Shown: positions 7,974 to 16,171, counted from the first letter of the stretch. The stretch: 35,789 nt of DNA from Neobacillus cucumis (GCF_016908975.1 NZ_JAFBEX010000039.1:1-35789); one strand, 5' to 3'. Notes: generated by a model not told the origin, from the letters alone. Numbers and translations: made by a program.

Positions 7974-8039
7974 GAACATGCAATAGAATAGTTTTCTCAA
8001 GGGTGGACGGCATCTCCTGCCAGAAAGGGGGTGATGCTT

Positions 8040-8123
8040 TTGACAGTTTTTCAGGCTTTGATGTTTAGCTTATCATTTGCTAGTCTCATTGTCACAGTTC
8101 TGTCCTTCCACAGAAAAAAATAA
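8040..8123 (+). CDS. Putative holin-like type I toxin peptide
   Basis: 27 aa, MTVFQALMFSLSFASLIVTV then LSFHRKK: a single hydrophobic helix with a short basic tail, as in the putative holin-like toxins of Bacilli (TxpA/BsrG-type type I systems), which insert in the membrane. The start is TTG with AAAGGGGG 8 nt upstream; an ATG two codons earlier is too close to that site. mRNA segment 7996-8007 (CTCAAGGGTGGA) is perfectly complementary to 8124-8135 just past the stop, the 5'-to-3' contact typical of translationally silenced type I toxin mRNAs. Toxicity is inferred from the family. Confidence 0.8.
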   Translation: MTVFQALMFSLSFASLIVTVLSFHRKK

Positions 8124-8255
8124 TCCACCCTTGAGCCGGCAAGCAGAAGCGGTGGATTATTTCCGTAACGTCGTTCCCATTAGGGAAACTGCTATTGCAT
8201 GACCGAGCCATTTTTTATCGTCATGCTCGGTCTTTTTTACTATACGAATATCTAT
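8114..8255 (-). ncRNA. Candidate antisense antitoxin RNA
   Basis: On the minus strand AATCCACC (8158-8151) pairs with GGTGGATT (8129-8122), followed by ATTTTTTT: an intrinsic terminator facing the toxin gene and overlapping its 3' end. A minus-strand TATAAT (plus coordinates 8262-8267) could start an RNA near 8255, giving about 140 nt that cover the 3' part of the toxin mRNA. The -35 region is poor, so the 5' end is uncertain. Confidence 0.55.
8201..8238 (+). terminator. Terminator of the toxin mRNA
   Basis: GACCGAGC (8201-8208) pairs with GCTCGGTC (8225-8232), followed by TTTTTT. A competing pair GCATGAC (8197-8203) with GTCATGC (8220-8226) overlaps it. Confidence 0.85.
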
Positions 8256-8317
8256 ACTCACATTATACATAACTTTAAGAAAAAAAGAAAATCAATTTTA
8301 TCAGGGAGGGATTAATA

Positions 8318-10894
8318 ATGAATAAATTAACGATAATTTACCCTCAAGCAATTGAACAAACGAAAGTGAAAATCTTCGAAGACATTGACAGGTACTTAGA
8401 AACAAAAGAGTCACTGCCGTCTTTTGAACAATATTTAGCCGATCGAGGTCATTACAGTGAGCAAATCTGGATCAATGTATGGTTGAATAAAGTCACTAAC
8501 GATATTTCTAAAAATGAAAAAAAGCAATTTTTAAGTGAACAAGGATTTGAAGTACAAGGGATTGACCGAAAGCTGCTCAATAAGCTTTTTCGTGATGAAA
8601 TGAGGGGCTATTTACCGTTTGATGCGATGGAATGGATTAGAGAACAATTCGAAGGTCAAAAGGAAAAGTGGGAGAACCGGTATTATGATGCGAAAGAAAA
8701 TCTCTACAAGCGGGAGCAATTGAAAAAACTAGAAGGGCAAAAAGTAGCCATTCAAACTGAAATCGAGGATTTCGCTGCTGGGATCATGGAGGAACAATAT
8801 GATTTCATATATTTAAATGTGCGCTACTTTGTAGCGAAACAACTGGCAGCAGATATAAAGAATAATGTGAAGTTTCAATCCGTGGATACCTTTGCCTTAG
8901 AGGAGAAATTAGTTGATCAGGGAGCATTCAATCCTTCCGCTTATACGACAGTTGGGACCTTCTTTGAGGAACTCACGGGTGATATTCATAAAACCTTACA
9001 TTGGGGAAGAAGCTTTTATGAATATCAAACTTATTTTTTTGTCTATGAAGGGTTAATATCTGATTATCTTTCAGAGCTAATTCCTCAGAAGGTACTTGAG
9101 CAGCTGCCCGATGATTTGAAAGATGATTTTTTTGAAACCTTTCATGAAAAATTATCCGCTTCCTTCGTCAAAGGGAGTATTACACAGTCATTATACGATG
9201 TAGAGAGTTATTTTATTGAAGACATTCAACAAGAATATCTAATCGATTTATTAAAATTAGCAGACGTGCCTTTTAATGAGGACATCCATAGAGAAATCTT
9301 CGAAAAAGATTATCAGGAACGAGAAATCAAGCAAAAGGCAGAAGAGGAGGAGCAGAAGCGAAGGAAAGAAGCAGAAGAACAAATGATGCAGGATATTTTT
9401 GGGGAGGAGTACGACCCTTCCTTAAGACGAAATGTCCGTTATGTTCTTCATATTGGGGAAACAAATACTGGTAAGACCCATCATGCACTAGAAAAAATGA
9501 AAGAGGCAGGCAGCGGTTTATATTTAGCCCCGCTTCGACTACTAGCACTTGAGGTTTTTGATAAATTGAATGCAGAAGGTACACCATGTTCATTGAAAAC
9601 AGGGGAAGAAGAAAAAATAGTCTCAGATGCACAGCATATCTCTTGTACTGTCGAAATGTTTCATGAAAAAGATTATTATGATGTCATTGTAATTGACGAG
9701 GCACAAATGTTGACCGATAAGGATCGCGGTTTTTCTTGGTATAAAGCCATAACAAAGGCTAATGCCAGAGAGGTTCATATCATTGGTAGTAGAAATTCAA
9801 GGACGATGGTTCAGCAATTATTAGGCGATGCGGATATTGAAATTCACGAATATAATCGGGATACCCCGCTTGAAGTGGAAAAGAAGGAATTCAATATTAA
9901 ACACGTTAAAAAGGGCGATGCCTTAATTTGTTTTTCAAGAAGACGGGTACTCGAAACTGCTTCAAGACTGCAAAGTGATGGTCATTCGGTTAGTATGATT
10001 TATGGCAGTATGCCTCCGGAAACGAGGAAAAAGCAAATTGAACAGTTTAATGCAGGAAAAACCAAGGTCATTGTGGCGACAGATGCCATTGGGATGGGAT
10101 TAAACTTGCCGATTCGCCGGGTGGTTTTTCTTGAAAATGATAAGTTCGATGGAACGAGAAGAAGATTATTAACTTCACAAGAAGTGAAGCAGATTGCCGG
10201 TCGAGCAGGTCGAAAAGGGATTTACGATGTGGGGAAAGTAGCTTTCGTGAGTGATATAAAGAAAATGCGAAATTTGCTTTTACAAGAAGATGAACCAGTC
10301 CATACCTTTGCGATCGCTCCTACCAATTCTGTTTTTGAGCGATTCCAGCGTTATTATCGAGACTTAGGGACATTTTTTGAACTTTGGGATAAATTTGAAA
10401 GTCCCAAGGGTACAAAAAAAGCCTCATTGTCAGAAGAAAAATCTCTTTACCAATTGATTGCAGGGACTGAGATAGAAGCCCGCCTTTCTTTAATGGACTT
10501 ATATGGCTTTTTGCATCTGCCTTTTTCGAAAAATGAACCGGTGTTAACTCGGCAATGGGAGGACAAGATGTATGCCCTGATTCATGGTCAGGATTTGCCG
10601 GAACCAATGATAAAGGAGCGAAGCCTGGAGGAATTGGAATTAAGCTATAAAGCCATTGGTCTGCATCTTTTATTTTTATATAGATTAGACCAACGTACGG
10701 AAGCTATTTACTGGGAGCGTCTTCGCGAGGAAGTAAGTGATTTTGTTCAAGACCGCCTGAAAACGGATATCCGAAAATTTGTGAAAAAATGCAAGTCCTG
10801 CGGCAAAAATTTACCATGGGACCATTCATTTCCCACCTGTGACGCCTGTCATGCGGCTAAATACAGGAGATATCGATATGGTGATGAATATTAA
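8318..10894 (+). CDS. Suv3-like ATP-dependent RNA helicase
   Basis: 858 aa. The helicase core follows a roughly 370-residue N-terminal region that ends in an acidic/charged coiled coil (about 330-358). Core motifs: Walker A GETNTGKT (380-387), Walker B DEAQ (460-463), motif V VIVATDAIGMGLNLP (584-598), motif VI QIAGRAGRKG (625-634). The GxTNxGKT loop, the LAPLRLLALEV block and the GRAGR(K/R)G motif identify the Suv3/SUPV3L1 family, whose mitochondrial members unwind RNA for the degradosome. A C-terminal four-cysteine zinc ribbon (CKSCGKN and CDACH) is added. GGGAGG precedes the ATG. Monocistronic with its own terminator. RNA turnover is inferred from the family; the partner is unknown. Confidence 0.85.
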   Translation: MNKLTIIYPQAIEQTKVKIFEDIDRYLETKESLPSFEQYLADRGHYSEQIWINVWLNKVTNDISKNEKKQFLSEQGFEVQGIDRKLLNKLFRDEMRGYLPFDAMEWIREQFEGQKEKWENRYYDAKENLYKREQLKKLEGQKVAIQTEIEDFAAGIMEEQYDFIYLNVRYFVAKQLAADIKNNVKFQSVDTFALEEKLVDQGAFNPSAYTTVGTFFEELTGDIHKTLHWGRSFYEYQTYFFVYEGLISDYLSELIPQKVLEQLPDDLKDDFFETFHEKLSASFVKGSITQSLYDVESYFIEDIQQEYLIDLLKLADVPFNEDIHREIFEKDYQEREIKQKAEEEEQKRRKEAEEQMMQDIFGEEYDPSLRRNVRYVLHIGETNTGKTHHALEKMKEAGSGLYLAPLRLLALEVFDKLNAEGTPCSLKTGEEEKIVSDAQHISCTVEMFHEKDYYDVIVIDEAQMLTDKDRGFSWYKAITKANAREVHIIGSRNSRTMVQQLLGDADIEIHEYNRDTPLEVEKKEFNIKHVKKGDALICFSRRRVLETASRLQSDGHSVSMIYGSMPPETRKKQIEQFNAGKTKVIVATDAIGMGLNLPIRRVVFLENDKFDGTRRRLLTSQEVKQIAGRAGRKGIYDVGKVAFVSDIKKMRNLLLQEDEPVHTFAIAPTNSVFERFQRYYRDLGTFFELWDKFESPKGTKKASLSEEKSLYQLIAGTEIEARLSLMDLYGFLHLPFSKNEPVLTRQWEDKMYALIHGQDLPEPMIKERSLEELELSYKAIGLHLLFLYRLDQRTEAIYWERLREEVSDFVQDRLKTDIRKFVKKCKSCGKNLPWDHSFPTCDACHAAKYRRYRYGDEY

Positions 10895-10916
10895 ATAACT
10901 TATTATATTAAGAAGT

Positions 10917-10949
10917 TAAAGCCGAGTTCTTAGGATGAACTCGGTTTTA
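10917..10949 (+). terminator. Terminator after the helicase gene
   Basis: GCCGAGTTC pairs with GAACTCGGT (one G-T pair), followed by TTTT. It argues that dacC is transcribed separately and that its start is downstream of this hairpin. Confidence 0.8.
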
Positions 10950-11009
10950 CTATGTCTAAACCACCATTTTTGGGAGACAATCTTAAAAAAAGGGAAGGTT
11001 GGGAATGGT

Positions 11010-12479
11010 TTGATTCATTTTATTAAATATCCGATTACCATCTTTATATCGCTGTTTTGCACTTTTTTACCTTATACCCAAGTTAATGCAACGACAGGTT
11101 ATCAAAATTTAACTCAGCAACTAAATCAAGTCATTATGAAAGACCCAACACTTCAAGGTGCAATTGCCGGAATTAGTGTTAGATCAGCCCAAAATGGTAC
11201 CATCTTGTACGATTATCAGGGAGATGTCCGATTACAACCTGCTTCTAACATGAAACTGCTAACTGCGGCTGCTGCTCTCAACGTCTTGGGAGAAAATTAT
11301 ACCTTCTCAACAGAATTATATACAAATGCAACAGAGCTCAAAAAATCAATCCATGGGAATCTCTATTTAAAAGGTAATGGTGATCCTACGGTACTAAAAA
11401 AAGATTTTGAGAGTATGGCAATGGCGATTGAAAGACTCGGTGTAAAAAAAATTAAAGGTAATTTGGTAGCAGATGATTCCCACTACGATCATGTTCGCTA
11501 TTCACTCGATATGCCGTGGAGTGATGAAACCGCCTATTACGGTGCCCAAATTTCTGCCCTAACTGTGTCTCCAACAAAAGACTATGATTCAGGTTCTATC
11601 AAGATAAAGGTGAAACCTGGAACGAGGATCGGTGAGAAGGTAAAAGTAACGGTTACTCCAAAAAGCAATTATGTAAAAATGATTAACCATGCTGTAACAG
11701 TTGCCAAAGACGGCAAAAATAAGATAAAGATTGAACGGGAACACTCAAAAAATACAGTAACGATTGAAGGAACTCTGCCATTTAAAGCCAAAGAAACAAA
11801 GGAATGGATTGGTGTATGGGAACCAACCCTTTTTGCAGCAACCCTTTTTAGACAAGCATTAGCAGAACATGGGATTACGATAACAGGAAAAATAAAAACG
11901 GGTATAGTCCCTAAACAAGCAAAACTACTAACCAAACATCAATCGATGCCGTTATTTGATTTGCTTGTGCCTTTTATGAAACTCAGTAATAATGTCCATG
12001 CTGAAATGTTGATTAAGGAAATGGGTAAGGTAAAAAAAGGAGAAGGCAGCTGGGAGAAGGGATTATCTGTTATGAAATCGGAAGTGGCGAAGTTAGGGGT
12101 AAATCCAAAGACGATGGTGATAAGGGATGGCTCCGGAATTTCCCATGTAAATAGTATCCCTGCTAATCAACTTTCGCAGTTATTATTTTTAGTACAGAGG
12201 GAAAAATGGTTTCCTGCTTATTTAAACGCACTTCCTGTAGCTGGTAATCCGGAAAAAATGGTGGGCGGTTCGTTAAGAAAACGCCTTAAAGATCCAAGTA
12301 TAGCAGGAAAAGTCAAAGCGAAAACGGGTACACTCTCTACCGTTAGTTCATTAAGTGGATATGTAATCACAAGAACGGGACAAACCTTGATATTCTCTAT
12401 CCTGTTAAATAATATGCTGGATGAAACAAAAGGGAAAAAAGTTGAGGATGCCCTCGTGACTATTTTAGCTAATCAATGA
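11010..12479 (+). CDS. dacC: D-alanyl-D-alanine carboxypeptidase/endopeptidase, PBP4 (peptidase S13) family
   Basis: 489 aa, close to B. subtilis DacC/PBP4a (491). An N-terminal signal peptide (hydrophobic run FIKYPITIFISLFCTFL, cleavage near VNA) sends it across the membrane, where it trims peptidoglycan side chains. Penicillin-binding motifs, numbered from this start: SxxK with Ser79-Asn-Met-Lys82, SNN at 326-328 and KTG at 438-440, with the large domain insertion of S13 enzymes between the first two. The TTG at 11010 is preferred because the longer frame starts inside the upstream terminator; AAGGGAAGG lies about 11 nt before it, slightly far. No operon partner. Confidence 0.9.
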   Translation: MIHFIKYPITIFISLFCTFLPYTQVNATTGYQNLTQQLNQVIMKDPTLQGAIAGISVRSAQNGTILYDYQGDVRLQPASNMKLLTAAAALNVLGENYTFSTELYTNATELKKSIHGNLYLKGNGDPTVLKKDFESMAMAIERLGVKKIKGNLVADDSHYDHVRYSLDMPWSDETAYYGAQISALTVSPTKDYDSGSIKIKVKPGTRIGEKVKVTVTPKSNYVKMINHAVTVAKDGKNKIKIEREHSKNTVTIEGTLPFKAKETKEWIGVWEPTLFAATLFRQALAEHGITITGKIKTGIVPKQAKLLTKHQSMPLFDLLVPFMKLSNNVHAEMLIKEMGKVKKGEGSWEKGLSVMKSEVAKLGVNPKTMVIRDGSGISHVNSIPANQLSQLLFLVQREKWFPAYLNALPVAGNPEKMVGGSLRKRLKDPSIAGKVKAKTGTLSTVSSLSGYVITRTGQTLIFSILLNNMLDETKGKKVEDALVTILANQ

Positions 12480-12572
12480 TCTATGAAATCACTAACCTGT
12501 TGTTCATTGATACTGCAGCAGCTGTAAAAAATATAATTTATTATAAAGGTACGGATGGGAAGGGTTTAATCT

Positions 12573-13433
12573 ATGATCTTCGGTAGTCATGTTAGCATAA
12601 GAGATGGTTATCTAGGTGCAGCAAAACGAGCGGTTGCTAATCAGGCATCCGCTTTTCAATATTTTCCGAAAAACCCAAGAAGTCTTACAATCAAGGAATT
12701 CAATCAAGAAGATGCTAAAAGCTGTAAGGATTTTTGTCTAAAACATCAGCTTTATTCAGTTGCTCATACCTCTTATTCCACGAGCATAACACCGTCAGTA
12801 GAAAAACACGATTTAACAATTGCCTCTCTTCTTAATGATTTAGAAATTACAGAGGCCTGCGGATCCATTGGCGTGGTTGTCCTTTTTGGCAGTCAAATTA
12901 GTAAGACAGACCCGCTTGCTAGCTACCATTTAATGTTAGGAATACTTAACTGTGTCCTTAGCAAGTGGAAAGGAAGCTCTCTGATCCTCTTGGAAAATAA
13001 TGCCGGGACAAAAGGCGCACTTGGGACAACCCTCGAAGAACTCGTTCAAATTCGAAACCTATGTGAGTATCCTGAGAAAATTGGTTTTTGCTTGGACACT
13101 TGCCATGCATTTGCAAGTGGTCTCTGGAATGGGGAAAATACGGAGGAGCTAATTGAAAAGGGTAAGAGTTTAGGGTATTGTGAACAATTAAAGGTGATTC
13201 ACTTAAATAACTCTAAGTATCCAACAGGTTTCAAAAAAGATCGCCATGCCAATATTTTCAACAGCAGCAATGGATATATCAACGCGGATCAATTGAAACA
13301 TCTTGTTAAATCACTGGTTTTGGCAGGAATCCCGTTGATCTTAGAGACACATGATGATGAAGGGATTAGTCACAGAAAGGAAATTGAAATGCTAAAACAA
13401 AAATGGGAAAAGTCGATTCTTGAAAATTTTTAG
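12573..13433 (+). CDS. Divergent endonuclease IV (Nfo)-like TIM-barrel protein
   Basis: 286 aa of the AP-endonuclease 2 family; endonuclease IV cleaves DNA at abasic sites with three zinc ions. Start MIFGSHVSIRDG matches the family N-terminus. Expected metal ligands are seen at His65 (VAHTSY), Glu141 (LLENNAG), Asp175 and His178 (CLDTCHAF), His210 (IHLNNSK), Asp223 and His225 (DRHANI) and Glu258 (LETHDD). The position of E. coli His109, normally in a VxHPG motif, reads VVLFGS, so that ligand is Leu104. A diverged paralogue of the chromosomal Nfo is likely; activity may be altered or absent. Weak GGGAAGGG before the ATG. The next small frame overlaps its stop. Confidence 0.75.
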   Translation: MIFGSHVSIRDGYLGAAKRAVANQASAFQYFPKNPRSLTIKEFNQEDAKSCKDFCLKHQLYSVAHTSYSTSITPSVEKHDLTIASLLNDLEITEACGSIGVVVLFGSQISKTDPLASYHLMLGILNCVLSKWKGSSLILLENNAGTKGALGTTLEELVQIRNLCEYPEKIGFCLDTCHAFASGLWNGENTEELIEKGKSLGYCEQLKVIHLNNSKYPTGFKKDRHANIFNSSNGYINADQLKHLVKSLVLAGIPLILETHDDEGISHRKEIEMLKQKWEKSILENF

Positions 13434-13644
13434 CATTAATTTTACTATAAAAATAATGAATATATTAAATAGTCTTTATATTGAGGGAAATATTTTTGAA
13501 ATAGAAAATATTTTTGAAAAAGCATATAAAAAGAAACGTAAAATCGAAGGCGTAATTATTACTGAAAACGGGAAAATAGATGAAGTTCCCTTAGGAATCA
13601 TTACTGCCTGGGATTTGATTCAAATTGATTATACAATTGATTAA
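13420..13644 (+). CDS. Small CBS-like hypothetical protein
   Basis: 74 codons from a TTG overlapping the previous gene, or 62 from an ATG at 13456-13458; neither has a good ribosome binding site. The C-terminus (EGVIITENGKIDEVPLGIIT then AWDLIQ) resembles the beta-strand/helix end of a CBS domain, but only half a domain is present. The codons are AT-rich compared with the gene before. It could be a degraded CBS protein or a small adenylate-binding partner; function unknown. Confidence 0.4.
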   Translation: MKIFSINFTIKIMNILNSLYIEGNIFEIENIFEKAYKKKRKIEGVIITENGKIDEVPLGIITAWDLIQIDYTID

Positions 13645-13696
13645 ACTCCGAAGGTAGAAGATCTCTAATTAACTTAATTCTATATTATTAAAAATA

Positions 13697-13723
13697 AAAA
13701 ACGCATGGCATCCATGCGTTTTA
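13697..13723. terminator. Bidirectional terminator between convergent genes
   Basis: AAACGCATGG pairs with CCATGCGTTT, with A-rich sequence on the left and T-rich on the right, so it can stop transcripts from both sides. Confidence 0.85.
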
Positions 13724-13734
13724 GCTTATTTTAT

Positions 13735-14451
13735 TTAAAAATCAAACTCGCTTAATTGATCCATATGACTGGCGATCATCGCGATGATTGTGGATGCTTC
13801 TTCTTTGCTGAAAATAAAGTGGGATTCGTCCTTAATCAGCTCATCATCAGTCGTCCATATTCGGTTCACTCGTTTTAGAACTCCATCACCTGTCTCTTGC
13901 ACCACACCAAACTGATAAGTGACTTCCACTTCATCCTCGTGTTTGAAAGCAGTCACTTCAGGTGTAGACCAGTCCACATCAATTTCCTCAAAAATATCAT
14001 CGTCGTTAACTTGTTCGGCCTCATAATACTCGACTTCAATGTCGTCATTAACTGTCTCACAGTCTTCTTCATCGAAATCTTCCTCTGACTGAAGATAAAC
14101 TCCATCGTCGGTATAGTGGTCATCTCCGTTGATGTAGTCATGAAGACTTGCATGCACTTCATCAATAATCTCCTCAATATCTGAAAGGATGATTTTCGCC
14201 GTGTGTCCACTGTCGACATCAAAGCTATCGACGTAAAACTCTTCATTCTGCGGATCGAAGAAAAGGGTGCAGAAATAATCACGGTCGAGTTCCTCTGTGT
14301 CAACATCTGCTGTATCAACAAAGAACTCAATCCTTGGATGTTTGGCAGCTCTTTCAATTGTCATTTGACCAACTTGATCGTATTCTTCACAAATAGACTC
14401 TAGGTGATCTTGCAATTCAGCACAAACTCTGTCAAACCATTCTAACGACAT
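13735..14451 (-). CDS. Acidic conserved hypothetical protein
   Basis: 238 aa from the preferred ATG (MSLEWFDRVCAELQDHLESI). Start is uncertain: another in-frame ATG at 14463 abuts GAGAGG too closely. The protein is very acidic, with a central low-complexity stretch rich in Asp/Glu (about residues 115-165, DEEDCETVNDD and similar) between two ordered parts. No signal peptide or membrane segment is seen. The last part (HFIFSKEEASTIIAMIASHM) looks helical. I do not recognise the family. It is transcribed alone, convergent with the CBS-like gene, and shares that terminator. Confidence 0.75.
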   Translation of the reverse strand: MSLEWFDRVCAELQDHLESICEEYDQVGQMTIERAAKHPRIEFFVDTADVDTEELDRDYFCTLFFDPQNEEFYVDSFDVDSGHTAKIILSDIEEIIDEVHASLHDYINGDDHYTDDGVYLQSEEDFDEEDCETVNDDIEVEYYEAEQVNDDDIFEEIDVDWSTPEVTAFKHEDEVEVTYQFGVVQETGDGVLKRVNRIWTTDDELIKDESHFIFSKEEASTIIAMIASHMDQLSEFDF

Positions 14452-14710
14452 CAAACATCCCATCCTCTCTAGGTTATCAAGGTTATTGTTTCCAAATTTA
14501 CGTTATTTATGTTTAAAGTGGTTATTAAAAATTCAACTCAAAATCTTACGGATAATAATTAGTTCATAAAAAGTCTAGCGTCCCAGCAGGGTTTACAGAA
14601 CCGTAGAAAAAAAAATAGATAATAAATTGAAAACTTGGTGAGCACATTCTATTGGTTTTTAACTTTGTTATGATACTATGTACCTAAGCAACGAAAAACG
14701 AGGTGTAGAA

Positions 14711-15433
14711 ATGAAAATTGAAGTTTGGTCAGACTATGTATGTCCGTTTTGTTATATTGGAAAGCGCCGCTTAGAATTGGCGTTAGATCAGTTTCCACAT
14801 AAAGATCAGGTAGAGGTTGAATTCAAGGCCTTCGAACTTGACCCAAATACACCCCATTATAATGGAGAAAGTATTCATGAAGTACTTGCCAAAAAATATC
14901 GTATGAGTGTTGAGCAAGCAAAACAAGCCAATCATAATGTTGGTCAACAGGCTGCAACAGTTGGATTAACATATAATTTTGATGAGATGAAGCCAACAAA
15001 TACATTCGATGCCCACCGTCTAGCAAAGTTTGCTCAAACGAAAGGGAAAGCAGCAGTCGTTTCTGAAAAATTATTGCAGGCCTACTTTACTGAGGCGAAA
15101 CATATTGGGGATGCAGATACATTAGCTGACATTGCGGAAGACTCAGGTCTTGACCGTCAAGAAGTTTTATCGGTAATACAAGACAAAACGGCTTTTGCCA
15201 ATGAAGTACGAGCGGACGAGGCAATAGCACAGCAGTACCAAATTAGTGGCGTGCCTTATTTTGTTATTAATTCAAAATATGCGATCTCCGGAGCACAGCC
15301 GCTCGAGACATTTAGGGGTGCTTTAGAAAAGGTTTGGGAAGAAGAAGCTCCAAAACCATTGTTCCAGGATCTCTCAACGGAACAGGATGTTAGTTGTACT
15401 GAAGGGAACTGTGTCATTCCAGAAAAAGAGTAA
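14711..15433 (+). CDS. FrnE-like DsbA-family oxidoreductase
   Basis: 240 aa. Thioredoxin-fold protein beginning MKIEVWSDYVCPFCYIGKRR with a CPFC redox motif at residues 11-14, a helical insertion, and a cis-proline loop SGVPYFVINSKYAISGAQ near 185-200. This is the cytoplasmic FrnE/DsbA-like group also annotated as 2-hydroxychromene-2-carboxylate isomerase-like; it has no signal peptide. A C-terminal pair of cysteines (SCTEGNC) could form an extra redox site. The ATG at 14711 is chosen because AGGTG lies 5 nt before it; the longer frame adds 11 residues without a ribosome binding site. Role is probably thiol-disulfide exchange in stress. Confidence 0.88.
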   Translation: MKIEVWSDYVCPFCYIGKRRLELALDQFPHKDQVEVEFKAFELDPNTPHYNGESIHEVLAKKYRMSVEQAKQANHNVGQQAATVGLTYNFDEMKPTNTFDAHRLAKFAQTKGKAAVVSEKLLQAYFTEAKHIGDADTLADIAEDSGLDRQEVLSVIQDKTAFANEVRADEAIAQQYQISGVPYFVINSKYAISGAQPLETFRGALEKVWEEEAPKPLFQDLSTEQDVSCTEGNCVIPEKE

Positions 15434-15455
15434 AATAGTTTTATCTATCAAATAC

Positions 15456-15495
15456 AAAAATGGGAAAGGGCTAATATATTCCTTTCCCATTTTTG
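15456..15495. terminator. Bidirectional terminator
   Basis: AAAAATGGGAAAGG pairs with CCTTTCCCATTTTT around an AT-rich loop. It serves the rightward oxidoreductase gene and the leftward poly-serine gene. Confidence 0.9.
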
Positions 15496-15509
15496 TGGTG
15501 ATACCTCGT

Positions 15510-15809
15510 TTACCTGTGCCTTCTTCTAATTTGAAACTCCCACATGTTTCCATCGAGCCAACAAAATCTAGTTTGGGTATTCCCATTATCAGAGTCTTTC
15601 CATTTTGAATACGTACAGCGAACGGTAGGTTCTACAGTTGCATTCGTTGATGGTAATTGGTTCGATTCGTTAATCTCAGAAGACGAAGACGAAGACGAAG
15701 AAGACTCGTGATCATGCCCAAGGGACCCAAACAACATCAAATCCCAAAAGTCTCCCCCTCGTACCTCTGTTGCTCCAGTTTGATATCCTCCTGTCGAAGA
15801 TTCACTCAT
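15510..15809 (-). CDS. Hypothetical protein with poly-serine tract
   Basis: 99 aa from an ATG with AAGGAGGTG about 7 nt upstream, which makes it a convincing gene. The N-terminal half (MSESSTGGYQTGATEVRGGD then FWDLMLFGSLGHDH) leads to nine consecutive serines encoded by TCT/TCG codons. The C-terminal half has two cysteines, several tryptophans and a basic end (RRRHR). No signal peptide or membrane helix. Not recognised; the triplet tract may vary in length between strains. The opposite strand reads poly-arginine, which I reject as a shadow. Confidence 0.65.
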   Translation of the reverse strand: MSESSTGGYQTGATEVRGGDFWDLMLFGSLGHDHESSSSSSSSSEINESNQLPSTNATVEPTVRCTYSKWKDSDNGNTQTRFCWLDGNMWEFQIRRRHR

Positions 15810-16171
15810 ATTGTTGCACCTCCTTACAAGCAAGAGAAGAAAGTAACTAAACCACAAGATAAATTTGCCTTCCTAACCTCACTTTTCTTTTACTAATTTA
15901 CGTATCAAAGACTTCTATGTTTGGGACAAAAGCCTACTATTAAGAAAAAAAGGTGACAATAGTGGAAATGGTGCCTGACACCAAATGGAAAAATAAGTTA
16001 AAATAGTCTTAGTATAATACATTAAGGCTTATATTCAATACAAAACAACAGTTCAATTAAAAAAAATACAAATTTGAAATCGGTTAGCTAAATATTCTCC
16101 ATTTAGTGAAATCTTCCAAGAATGCCAACCCATATTTAGTAAATACTATGTTAAAAAAGGAGTGCCTATAT
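15810..16171. other. Intergenic region with short palindromic repeat
   Basis: Between divergent genes. It holds the palindromic repeat at 15966-15982 and an isolated TATAAT at 16012-16017 without a good -35 box. No FMN riboswitch is seen before the ribA-like gene. Nothing else could be assigned. Confidence 0.5.
15966..15982 (+). repeat. Interspersed palindromic repeat, copy 1
   Basis: GAAATGGTGCCTGACACC. The core GGTGCCTGACACC is an imperfect palindrome. A second copy (reverse orientation, central base A to T) lies at 28969-28985 with the same GAAAT flank. Confidence 0.55.

Noticed and set aside
13953..14403. Other frames on both strands inside the acidic protein gene
   Set aside because: Shadows caused by the biased GAT/GAA codon content; none has a ribosome binding site.
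15657..15896. Rightward frame with nine arginines
   Set aside because: Reverse strand of the poly-serine gene, without a ribosome binding site, while the leftward frame has AAGGAGGTG.
15898..16171. FMN riboswitch before the ribA-like gene
   Set aside because: None of the conserved RFN blocks are present; the region is AT-rich and short.
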